Assembly (NCBI GenBank): GCA_036725605.1
Contig: DAIMDW010000040.1
Coordinates: 1 to 38,159 of the forward strand
Source of the DNA: CALBTQ01 sp036725605
Lineage (GTDB): Bacteria; Lernaellota; Lernaellaia; Lernaellales; Lernaellaceae
Reading direction: 5' to 3'
DNA: 38,159 nucleotides
Part shown: piece after piece, positions 14,666 through 22,497 of the stretch
Layout: each line of letters opens with the position of its first letter
Position numbering within the stretch: position 1 is the first letter of the stretch
Translations under genes and position numbers: made by a program
The notes under the pieces: generated by a model
Databases searched by the model: none
Seen by the model: only the letters and a program-made list of their open reading frames with translations
What the model was told of the DNA's origin: nothing

Positions 14666-17600
14666 ATGAATTTGAATCGTTTTCTCAAAACGGTTTCTCT
14701 CCTCGGCGTTCTTTCGCTGATTATTTTGTCTTGTATTCAATTCGGTTGCGACGATGACGATGATGCGCGGGGCGACGACGCTTCAGACGATGACACCGAC
14801 TCCGATGATGACGATTTTTATAATCCCGATGATGATTCCATCGATGATGACGATGATACCGGCGATGACGATACGGCGGAAGAGGTCCGCATAAATTGCG
14901 GCGGCCCTGAAATTTCCGTTGACGATGTTGTCTATCTCGCGGATGCGACGTTCAATCCGGAGCAAGGATACGGTTCGATCGGAGCGGGGGATGCGGTCGA
15001 ATATCCCGTCAGTGAAATGGCGGGATGGTATTACGCAGCCTGCGGCGGTTTTTCTTCGGGGGACTCGCGCCTCGGAACGATGCGGCGGGCGGTGGGAACG
15101 GATGGAACCATCGGCTATCGTTTTATCGTGGGAGACGATCTGCCCCGACCGTTACGGTTGATTCTTGCCGAGCCGATGGCTGTTCTGCCCGAATCGGCGC
15201 CGTTCGATATCGCGATCAATGGAACGGTCGTGTTGGCGGATGTCGACCTCGGCGCAGTAGACGCGGTTCAGCATGTCGCCGCGATAGGAGTTACCGCCCG
15301 GCCGGTTTCGGGCGTGGTCGACGTCGCTCTTTCCCCGAAAACCGGCACGCTTTTCCCGTTGACCTTGGCCGCGATCGAATTATTGAAACCGTTGAACGAC
15401 CAGGATGATCCGGTTGCGGCCCCCGACGATTTGACCATGCATGAAGGCATCGACGCCATTGCGTTGACCTGGACGACGCAGGAAACGCGGCGGCTGGCCG
15501 GATACCGAGTCTACAAAGACGATCAGTGCGTGACGCAACCTCTGCTGCCGTTCAACGATCACGGCATGATCCAGTTTCGTGATTTCGATACGGTCCCCGG
15601 CGTAACCCATACGTATTGGGTGGAAGCCATCGACCTGGACGGCACGACTTCCTCGGCCTCGGCGTCGGTTAGCGGAGCTTCTCTTTCGGCGGACATTCTT
15701 TCGCTGCCTTTGGTGGAACTGACAATCGCGGCGGACGACTTATTGACGCTCGCCCTCGATCCGCTTACCGAAGAGCACGTGACCGGCATGTTCTCGTTTC
15801 TCGACCAAGATGAGGATGCGGAATTCCATTTCCGTGGCTATGACAACACTCGCATGTTCGCGAAACGATCCTGGAAAGTACATCTCGCCACGGAAACCTA
15901 CTTCAGTCATGATGAAGTCAACTTGAAATCATCATGGATGGACAATTCCTTCCTCCAGGAATGGTCGATGGATTTCGTTGCGGACCAGCTTCTGGATATC
16001 GCCACCTACGACATCCGGCATGCCGCCGTTATTTTGAATGATAAATTTTCCGGATTGTACGTCGACGTCGAGGAGGCTGACGGGGCGTTTCTGGGGCTTC
16101 ATGACCGAAATGAAGCCGGCTGCCTGCTGGAAGCGGAATTCTTTTTCTTCGACCTGCCCACCAATCCGCAGGAGTTGAATCAGAAAAACGGCGACGGCAA
16201 TTGCCTCGACGACATTTGGGACTTTACCTATACGCTGCATCGGCTCGAAGGGGATGAGTTGGAGATGTTCCTTTCGCAGAATGTCGAAATGGAGCGCTAT
16301 CTGCAGTACCGATCGGCGAATATTCTCTTGGGAAACGACGATTTTCTTTTGCACAATTATTTCTTATATCAAGATCCGGCTACGGCACGTTGGGAATTCA
16401 TCCCCAAGGACAACGACTATCTGTGGTCCGCGGCGGTGCCTGTGGATCTGGGGACTGCGGAAAATCCGGAATATGGTCTCGTGGATTATCTGCTTGATCA
16501 GGCGTTTTCGTTGGATTCCTTCCGCTATGCCTACGCGAAGCAATTGCTGTTTTTGCGAGAGGATCTTAATGATCTGGACTTGCCCGCAGCGTTGACCGTG
16601 CAAGCGCAGACGCTGACGGACGCGGTCTATGGGGACTTCCGAAAACCGGAGATGACCTGTTCCAGCGAGTTGGACTACGTTTCCAACGCGTGCCGGGAAC
16701 AGATGGATCGGATCAACGAGGATGATTACACCCAACGGATGGTGGATTTGGCGCCGACCGAGTTTGTCGGTCAGATCTTGAATGAATTGGTGGCCGACAA
16801 TCAGTCGGTCGTGATGGACGAGAATGAAGAGTATGAACCCTACCTGGAAATTCACAACCTGACGGGCATGCCGATGTTCCTGCGCGGTTTGTCCATCTCG
16901 GATGATCCGGGCGAGCCGGGGAAATATCCGTTGCCCGAAGTGACCATCGAGCCGTGGGACTTTGCGCTCTTTTTCTGCGATGGCGATACAAAACACGGGG
17001 ACGGCCATTTGCCGGAGATTCTGAATCCCGCCGGGGGATGGATCGGTTTGTATGAGATCTCGGCTTTCGGCGGACAATTGATCGATGAGATAAGCTATCC
17101 GGCCTTGGCGGCCGACCAGGCGTTCGGCCGGGAAAATGACCGGCTGGCCGATCCATTATCAATTATGTCAGCACCGTCGCCGAGTGATTGGAACGGCGGA
17201 AATGCCACGTGGCATTTCCCATCGATTCAGGATATGCGGACGGATCCTCATCCGCCTCAGGCCCTGGCTTCGATCAATCTGATTGCCTATGTGACGGATG
17301 AGGATGGCGACCTTTTCACGGTCGATGCTTTTGCCGACGACGGGCAAGGGTGGATTCATTTCAATATGTTCGACGACGGGGCGCATGGGGATGGAAATGC
17401 CGGTGACGGGATTTTCGGCGGCACGTTCCCCGATACCTACGAGGCAAGTGCGCTTGTTCATTACTATCTGCGAGCGCAGGATGCGGCGGGACACTCGGCT
17501 TTTTTGCCGGCCGGCGGTGCAAACAAACCGGCGTTCTTCCAAGTCGGCGTTCCGGCTCTGATCATCAATGAATTGATGGCGGATAACGAGACGGTCTGGA

Positions 17601-17998
17601 CCGACGAATATGGAGAATATGAAGACTGGATCGAAATCACGGTAAAAGACGGATACGGTCCGGTGGACCTCAGTATGTTCTACCTCAGCGACGATCCGGC
17701 CGAGCCGTTGAAATGGCGGTTGCCCGATGTCCAGTTGAACGAAGACGATTACGCCCTGATCTATGCCGATAAGGATTTGGAACAAGGAATATGGCATGCC
17801 GGTTTCAAGCTGGACAAAGACGGTGAGTCCATCTTCCTTGGCGTAGACACGTCCTTGGGATATTTTCAGGTGGACAGCTTCTCCTATGACCTGCTTGGAG
17901 AGGATCTATCCTACGCGCGGTCGCCGGACAAGATCGGTGCCTGGACTCTTTTCGAGGCGGACGACATCACGCCGGGCGCGGCCAATCCGGATCCTTGA
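14666..17998 (+). CDS. large CotH-kinase lipoprotein with malectin-like, FN3-like and two lamin-tail domains
   Basis: ATG 14666 has AAGGAG six bases upstream, so the longer frame from 14588 is not used. The 1110-residue product has a lipoprotein signal (IILSC, Cys23, or FGC, Cys28), an Asp-rich linker (about 28-75), a malectin-like beta domain (about 76-240), an FN3-like domain (about 250-340; IALTWTTQETRRLAGYRVYKDD), a CotH kinase domain (about 345-700), a first lamin-tail domain (about 705-828; LNELVADNQSVVMDENEEYE), a beta-rich spacer (about 858-951) and a second lamin-tail domain (about 965-1108; INELMADNETVWTDEYGEYE). In the CotH part HNYFLYQD and FIPKDNDYLW replace the usual PWDxD. It follows the two-component operon on the same strand, and its stop lies 15 bp from hisD, which is convergent. 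Substrate unknown. Confidence 0.8.
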   Translation: MNLNRFLKTVSLLGVLSLIILSCIQFGCDDDDDARGDDASDDDTDSDDDDFYNPDDDSIDDDDDTGDDDTAEEVRINCGGPEISVDDVVYLADATFNPEQGYGSIGAGDAVEYPVSEMAGWYYAACGGFSSGDSRLGTMRRAVGTDGTIGYRFIVGDDLPRPLRLILAEPMAVLPESAPFDIAINGTVVLADVDLGAVDAVQHVAAIGVTARPVSGVVDVALSPKTGTLFPLTLAAIELLKPLNDQDDPVAAPDDLTMHEGIDAIALTWTTQETRRLAGYRVYKDDQCVTQPLLPFNDHGMIQFRDFDTVPGVTHTYWVEAIDLDGTTSSASASVSGASLSADILSLPLVELTIAADDLLTLALDPLTEEHVTGMFSFLDQDEDAEFHFRGYDNTRMFAKRSWKVHLATETYFSHDEVNLKSSWMDNSFLQEWSMDFVADQLLDIATYDIRHAAVILNDKFSGLYVDVEEADGAFLGLHDRNEAGCLLEAEFFFFDLPTNPQELNQKNGDGNCLDDIWDFTYTLHRLEGDELEMFLSQNVEMERYLQYRSANILLGNDDFLLHNYFLYQDPATARWEFIPKDNDYLWSAAVPVDLGTAENPEYGLVDYLLDQAFSLDSFRYAYAKQLLFLREDLNDLDLPAALTVQAQTLTDAVYGDFRKPEMTCSSELDYVSNACREQMDRINEDDYTQRMVDLAPTEFVGQILNELVADNQSVVMDENEEYEPYLEIHNLTGMPMFLRGLSISDDPGEPGKYPLPEVTIEPWDFALFFCDGDTKHGDGHLPEILNPAGGWIGLYEISAFGGQLIDEISYPALAADQAFGRENDRLADPLSIMSAPSPSDWNGGNATWHFPSIQDMRTDPHPPQALASINLIAYVTDEDGDLFTVDAFADDGQGWIHFNMFDDGAHGDGNAGDGIFGGTFPDTYEASALVHYYLRAQDAAGHSAFLPAGGANKPAFFQVGVPALIINELMADNETVWTDEYGEYEDWIEITVKDGYGPVDLSMFYLSDDPAEPLKWRLPDVQLNEDDYALIYADKDLEQGIWHAGFKLDKDGESIFLGVDTSLGYFQVDSFSYDLLGEDLSYARSPDKIGAWTLFEADDITPGAANPDP
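14748..14880 (+). repeat. GAC/GAT codon tract encoding an acidic linker
   Basis: This tract encodes runs of two to five Asp broken by Ala, Ser, Thr, Tyr, Asn and Pro, directly after the lipidated Cys of the large CotH protein. It is the third such linker in the window and resembles that of the propeller lipoprotein in composition. Confidence 0.8.
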
Positions 17999-18013
17999 CG
18001 ATTCAACCAAATC

Positions 18014-19282
18014 TTATGGAAGACGGATTTTCGCGGAGTTCGCGTGCGCGACCAACCCTTCCATCTGCGCCATGCGCGTCGCCTCATCGAATAAGGATGC
18101 GGCGGCAGCGGGGCGGTCGACTTCCATCCAGGTACGTACGCGCAGGAAGTTGAACACGGACAAGCCTCCGGAAAAATGAGACGTACCGCCGGTCGGCAAA
18201 ACATGGTTGGGCCCCGCGCCGTAATCGCCAAGCACCTGCGCCGACGCCGCGCCGATGAACAACGCGCCGTAGTGCTGTAACTCAGGCTGAACTTGCCGGG
18301 CCTCGACGATCTGCAACGATAGATGCTCGGGAGCCAGGCGATTGCACAACGCCACGCTTTCCGCGAGGTCGGCCGCCACCACCGCAAAGCTGTGCTGCAA
18401 AGCGCGGCGCGCGATGTCGGCCGTAGGCAACGCCGAAAGCTGCTCGGCGAGTTGATGTTCGACGCGATCCACAATTTTCCGGTCGGTGGCGATCAAAGCC
18501 ACGATGGCGTCCGGATCGTGCTCCGCTTGCGCCAGCAGGTCGGCGGCGAGCCACGCCGGATCGGCCGAGTCGTCGGCCAACACGACCAGCTCGGAAGGTC
18601 CGGCCGGCATATCGATGCCGACGTCGCCATAGACGATTTTTTTGGCGGCGGTCACGAAACGGTTGCCGGGTCCGACGATCATCCGACAGGGCGGCACCAT
18701 GCCGGCCCCGTAGGCCAACGCTGCGATGGCTTGTGCCCCGCCGACGGCCAACAGGTGATCGACCTCGGCCACCGCACAGGCGGCCAATGTTTCCGGCTGC
18801 GGACGCGGCGAGGCCACCCACACTCGGTTCACACCGGCCACGCGAGCCGGGATGGCGGTCATCAACACGGAAGAGGGCAGCGGATATCGACCGCCCGGCG
18901 CGTAACATCCGGCGCTTTCCACCGGAGCGATCGTTTGTCCGGCCCGTCCGCCCTCGATCGGAATAGCGATTTCCGACAAGCTGTTTCGCTGCGCTTGGGC
19001 AAAGGTGCGGATGCGTTCGCCGGTGCGCTCGATGACGTTGCGTTTGTCGGTGGTCAACGAATTCATCGCGGCGGCGAAATCGTCGCGATGATAGATCATT
19101 CGCTCGCCGGTACGCAGATCGCCCAGTCGCTGTGCATGCTCGATGAGCGCTTCTTCGCCGCGTTGTTTGACGTCGGCCACAATCGCCGTCGCGATCGAAA
19201 GCGTGTCGCCGTCCAATTCGCTTTTGGGAAACTCGTGAACATCGGCGGGAGCGATAATGCGCAGCAAACGTTCGCTCATCAT
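18014..19282 (-). CDS. hisD: histidinol dehydrogenase
   Basis: HisD oxidises L-histidinol to L-histidine in two NAD-dependent steps, the end of the pathway. The 422-residue protein is of normal length. Diagnostic stretches are ESAGCYAPGGRYPLPSSVLMTAIPARVAGV, VGGAQAIAALAYG, VGPGNRFVTAAKK, DMPAGPSELVVLAD and AQAEHDPDA (zinc-ligand region), all as in the family. ATG 19282 overlaps the upstream stop as ATGA; a second in-frame ATG at 19279 is better spaced from the GGAAGG site. It is the last gene of the his operon. No clear terminator separates it from the convergent CotH gene, whose stop is 15 bp away. Confidence 0.97.
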   Translation of the reverse strand: MMSERLLRIIAPADVHEFPKSELDGDTLSIATAIVADVKQRGEEALIEHAQRLGDLRTGERMIYHRDDFAAAMNSLTTDKRNVIERTGERIRTFAQAQRNSLSEIAIPIEGGRAGQTIAPVESAGCYAPGGRYPLPSSVLMTAIPARVAGVNRVWVASPRPQPETLAACAVAEVDHLLAVGGAQAIAALAYGAGMVPPCRMIVGPGNRFVTAAKKIVYGDVGIDMPAGPSELVVLADDSADPAWLAADLLAQAEHDPDAIVALIATDRKIVDRVEHQLAEQLSALPTADIARRALQHSFAVVAADLAESVALCNRLAPEHLSLQIVEARQVQPELQHYGALFIGAASAQVLGDYGAGPNHVLPTGGTSHFSGGLSVFNFLRVRTWMEVDRPAAAASLFDEATRMAQMEGLVAHANSAKIRLP

Positions 19283-20547
19283 TTGCCTTCCTTTGTTTTG
19301 GCGTCGCCGGCCCGGCGGGTGAGACGCAAGGCGCGACGGTCCAGCTCGGCGGCCACATCCGCCAGCGTCACGCCGCCACGCGCCATCGCGACCAGCGTGA
19401 AGTAGAGCACGTCGGCCGCTTCCCAGATAACCGCGTCTTTGCCGGCGGCCTCGGCCAGCTCGGCGGCTTCTTCCATCAGCTTGGCGCGCAGCAACTCGGG
19501 ATCATCGAACAAGCGTCGCGTGTAAGAGCCGGTCGGTGCGCTGTCACGGCGAGCGGCCAAACGGCGCGCCAGTCGCGGAATGCCGCCGGCGTCGCCCCAG
19601 CAGGTGCGCGTGCCGCGATGGCAAAAACCCGCGCCGTGTTGACGGACGACGAAGCGCAGCGTGTCGCGGTCGCAATCAAGATCGATGCGCAACAGATCTT
19701 GCGTGGCGCCGGAGGTATCGCCTTTGATCCACAAGCCGCGTGAGCGCGAATGATAAATTCCGCGCCTGGCATCGACCGCCGCGCGCAGGCTTTCCAAGTC
19801 GGAGTAGGCCAAGCCAAGGGCGATGCCTTGTTCGTCGACCACGACCGTCGGCCATAGGCCGTCCGGACGATCCGAGCGTAGCGGTGCGGCGATGGCGTCG
19901 GCCAACGACATCTTGTCCGTGTACAGCGCCATGCCCACCTGCGCGTTGGCGCCCAGACGGTCGGCCTCGGCGATTTCCTCTGTCGTGGTGAAACCGCCGG
20001 CCACGGTCAGTTCGGCGTCGCCGCATATTTCTTTCAATTGTGCGACGCGCTCCAACGCGGTGCCTTGCATGCGCCCTTCGCGCTCGACGAAGGTGACGAG
20101 GAAGCCGCCGACCAGCGGGCGCAATTCGCGCATGCGATCGGCGACGCTCGCGCCTGTTTTCGTGCGCCAACCATCGACGACGACTTCGCCATCCACCGCA
20201 TCGAGCGCGGCGACGACGCGTTCGCGCGGCAGACGCGTCAACACATCGGGCGTGGCCGCCGTTCCCAACACAACCTTGGTCGCACCGGCGTCGAGCCAGG
20301 CGAGGGCGGTCGGCACGTCGCGAACGCCGCCGCCGATGCGGCAGGGAGCGAGGCGCAGCAGGTCGCGAATCGTCTCATTGTTGTTGCCGCATCCCAAGGC
20401 GGCGTCGAGATCAACAACGGCAATTTCGCCCGCCAGACGGAACTTTTCGGCGATGGGACGCGGATCGCCCGCGTCGAGCACCTTCTGTTTGCCGCCGACC
20501 AACTGCACCGCGTTGCGGTCCATCAAATCGATTGAAGGAACAATCAT
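19279..20547 (-). CDS. hisAIE: trifunctional HisA-HisI-HisE fusion
   Basis: One 422-residue chain carries three histidine enzymes. Residues 1-228 are a HisA (ProFAR isomerase) barrel: MIVPSIDLMD with Asp7, VVDLDAALG, CRIGGGVRD, and VAGGFTT near the end. Residues 229-318 are HisI (phosphoribosyl-AMP cyclohydrolase): SRSRGLWIKGDTSGATQ, LDCDRDTL and a Cys pair in FCHRGTRTCW. Residues about 325-412 are HisE (phosphoribosyl-ATP pyrophosphatase): LMEEAAELAEAAGK and WEAADVLYFTLVAM. HisIE fusions are common; adding HisA in front is unusual to my knowledge. In the HisA part the usual T-D/E pair of the second active-site strand reads T-F (152-153), although the Thr is kept. All three steps lie between HisG and HisF/H, so channelling is possible. 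It overlaps hisF and hisD by ATGA. Confidence 0.92.
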   Translation of the reverse strand: MIVPSIDLMDRNAVQLVGGKQKVLDAGDPRPIAEKFRLAGEIAVVDLDAALGCGNNNETIRDLLRLAPCRIGGGVRDVPTALAWLDAGATKVVLGTAATPDVLTRLPRERVVAALDAVDGEVVVDGWRTKTGASVADRMRELRPLVGGFLVTFVEREGRMQGTALERVAQLKEICGDAELTVAGGFTTTEEIAEADRLGANAQVGMALYTDKMSLADAIAAPLRSDRPDGLWPTVVVDEQGIALGLAYSDLESLRAAVDARRGIYHSRSRGLWIKGDTSGATQDLLRIDLDCDRDTLRFVVRQHGAGFCHRGTRTCWGDAGGIPRLARRLAARRDSAPTGSYTRRLFDDPELLRAKLMEEAAELAEAAGKDAVIWEAADVLYFTLVAMARGGVTLADVAAELDRRALRLTRRAGDAKTKEGK

Positions 20548-21299
20548 CGGCGCACCTCCACGTTTCGTTCAGCCAGATAATCTTTGATCTGTCGCACGGT
20601 CCATTCGCCGTAGTGGAAAATCGATGCGGCCAGCACGGCGTCGGCTCCGGCCTGCAAACCTTCCAGCAATTGCTGCGGATCGTTCGCGCCTCCCGAGGCG
20701 ATCACCGGCACGTTGACCGCGTCGGCGACGGCGGAGGTCAGCGCCAGATCGTAACCGCTGCGCGTGCCGTCGCGATCCCAACTGGTGAGCAGAATTTCGC
20801 CCGCGCCCTTTTCGCAGGCGGTTTGCACCCAATCGATGACATCCAGATCGAGGTCGGTGGTGCCGGATAGAACGACCGCCTGCCACTTGCCGGGCGCGGC
20901 TTGTTTGGCGTCGACCGCGAGCACGGTGCATTGCCGGCCGAACTGCTCGGCGATGGCGGTGAGCAGCGGGGGATCGTTCACCGCTGCGGTGTTGACGCCC
21001 ACTTTGTCCGCCCCGGCTTCCAACAGATTGCGCGCATCGGCGATCGAGCGAATGCCGCCGCCCACCGTCAGCGGTATGGAAAGAACGCGGCGCACGTCGC
21101 GGACCGTTGTCAGCGCGGTTTTGCGCCCCTCGGGCGTGGCGGAAACATCGAGCAACACCAGTTCGTCGGCGCCCTGTTGTTCATAGGCTTGCGCGAGTTC
21201 GGCCGGCGAGCCGGCGTCGCGTAGGCCCTGGAATTTAACGCCTTTGACCACACGCCCGTCTTTGACATCGAGGCAGGGGATGATTCGTTTGGTCAGCAT
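20544..21299 (-). CDS. hisF: imidazole glycerol phosphate synthase cyclase subunit
   Basis: HisF joins with HisH to convert PRFAR plus ammonia into imidazole glycerol phosphate and AICAR. The 251-residue barrel has both catalytic Asp residues: Asp11 in IIPCLDVKDGRVVKG and Asp130 in VLAVDAKQ. Further family marks are LTVGGGIRS, GADKVGVNTAAV and VIASGGANDP. ATG 21299 lies behind GGAGGTGA and overlaps the hisH stop by seven bases (ATGCTGA). Its end overlaps the HisA fusion gene by four. Confidence 0.97.
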   Translation of the reverse strand: MLTKRIIPCLDVKDGRVVKGVKFQGLRDAGSPAELAQAYEQQGADELVLLDVSATPEGRKTALTTVRDVRRVLSIPLTVGGGIRSIADARNLLEAGADKVGVNTAAVNDPPLLTAIAEQFGRQCTVLAVDAKQAAPGKWQAVVLSGTTDLDLDVIDWVQTACEKGAGEILLTSWDRDGTRSGYDLALTSAVADAVNVPVIASGGANDPQQLLEGLQAGADAVLAASIFHYGEWTVRQIKDYLAERNVEVRR

Positions 21300-21910
21300 G
21301 CGTCACCTCCCGCGCCGTCGTTGAGCCATCGCCGCAGAAGCTCGAGTCCGTAGGGCCCGGAGAGCTCCGGGTGAAACTGGCAGGCCAACACCGCACCGCG
21401 TTCCAACGCGGCCAGAAAGCGCCCGTCATATTGTGCGTGAGCGACATGCCAGCCTTCCGGCGTGGCGGTCAAGCGATAGGAATTGGCGAAGTAGGCGTAT
21501 CCCTCAAGCAGCAGGCGACAGTCGTCAGGTACGACTTTATTCCACCCCAGTTGCGGCACACGCACCTGATCGGAGAAACGGCGAATCGGTTGGTCGATAA
21601 CGCCCAGGCCCTTTATTCCGGGGCTTTCCTCGCTTTCGCGGCAGAGCAGTTGCAGGCCGAGGCACACGGCCAGCGTCGGTTTGCCTTCCTCGATGCGACG
21701 CACCAGCGGTTCGGCTAGACCGTTTTCTTGCAGGTACTTCATGCCGGCGGCGAAGGCCCCGACGCCGGGAAGCACTACATACTCTGCCTCGGCGACGGCG
21801 GCGGCATCGGCTTGGAAAGTCGGCTCAACGTCGAGGCGCGACAAGCCGGCGACGATGGAGGCCAGATTGGCCACGCCGGTGGGAATGACCAGGACCCGGC
21901 GGCGGCTCAT
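21293..21910 (-). CDS. hisH: imidazole glycerol phosphate synthase glutaminase subunit
   Basis: This 205-residue class-I glutamine amidotransferase supplies ammonia to HisF. The triad is visible: Cys83 in AVCLGLQLL and His180/Glu182 in CQFHPELSG. The oxyanion region VVLPGVGAF is also present. The N-terminus PTGVANLASIVAGL replaces the more usual DYGMGN but aligns in place. It overlaps hisB by ATGA and hisF by seven bases, consistent with a 1:1 complex made from one transcript. Confidence 0.95.
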   Translation of the reverse strand: MSRRRVLVIPTGVANLASIVAGLSRLDVEPTFQADAAAVAEAEYVVLPGVGAFAAGMKYLQENGLAEPLVRRIEEGKPTLAVCLGLQLLCRESEESPGIKGLGVIDQPIRRFSDQVRVPQLGWNKVVPDDCRLLLEGYAYFANSYRLTATPEGWHVAHAQYDGRFLAALERGAVLACQFHPELSGPYGLELLRRWLNDGAGGDAC

Positions 21911-22497
21911 GTCAAGGTCCCTTTGGTGCTGGCGATGTCGTTCGTGTCGTCTTGGCGAATCGCCTGCCGTAGCGACAGCGCCAACGCTTTGAAAGCAGCT
22001 TCGGCTTTGTGGTGGTCGTTTTCGCCGGACAGAATTTCAACGTGCAACGTCATACGCGCGGCAAAAGCCAATGACTGCAGGGCGTGTGCGATGTTCTCGC
22101 AGGCCAGCGCGCCGATTGCATCGCGCTTGAGGTGCAGCGCGATGGCGGCAAACGGACGACCGGAAAGATCCACCGCCACGCGGGCCAGCGCTTCATCCAA
22201 CGGCGCGAGCGCCCAACCGAAGCGGGTAATGCCGCGCCGTTCGCCCAGCGCTTGATCGATCGCCCGGCCGATCGCCAGCGCGCAATCCTCGACCGTGTGA
22301 TGATCGTCCACCGGCAGGTCGCCGCTGCACGAAAGCGTCAGATCGATGCGGCTGTGACGCGCCAGAGCCGTCAGCAGGTGATCGTAAAAGCCGATGCCGG
22401 TTTGAATGTCGGCCCGGCCGCTGCCGTCCAGATTGACCCGGCATTCGATTTTCGTTTCCGTCGTTTCGCGCGTGATGACGGCAATGCGTTCGTTCAT
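21907..22497 (-). CDS. hisB: imidazoleglycerol-phosphate dehydratase
   Basis: The 196-residue protein is the single-domain dehydratase without the N-terminal phosphatase found in enterobacterial HisB. It removes water from imidazole glycerol phosphate to give imidazole acetol phosphate. Metal-binding motifs are DHHTVED in the first half and GENDHHKAEA in the second, with GIGFYDHLL near residue 35. It overlaps both neighbours by ATGA. Because the phosphatase domain is missing, the histidinol-phosphate phosphatase step must come from another protein, probably the HAD domain fused to HisC. Confidence 0.96.
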   Translation of the reverse strand: MNERIAVITRETTETKIECRVNLDGSGRADIQTGIGFYDHLLTALARHSRIDLTLSCSGDLPVDDHHTVEDCALAIGRAIDQALGERRGITRFGWALAPLDEALARVAVDLSGRPFAAIALHLKRDAIGALACENIAHALQSLAFAARMTLHVEILSGENDHHKAEAAFKALALSLRQAIRQDDTNDIASTKGTLT

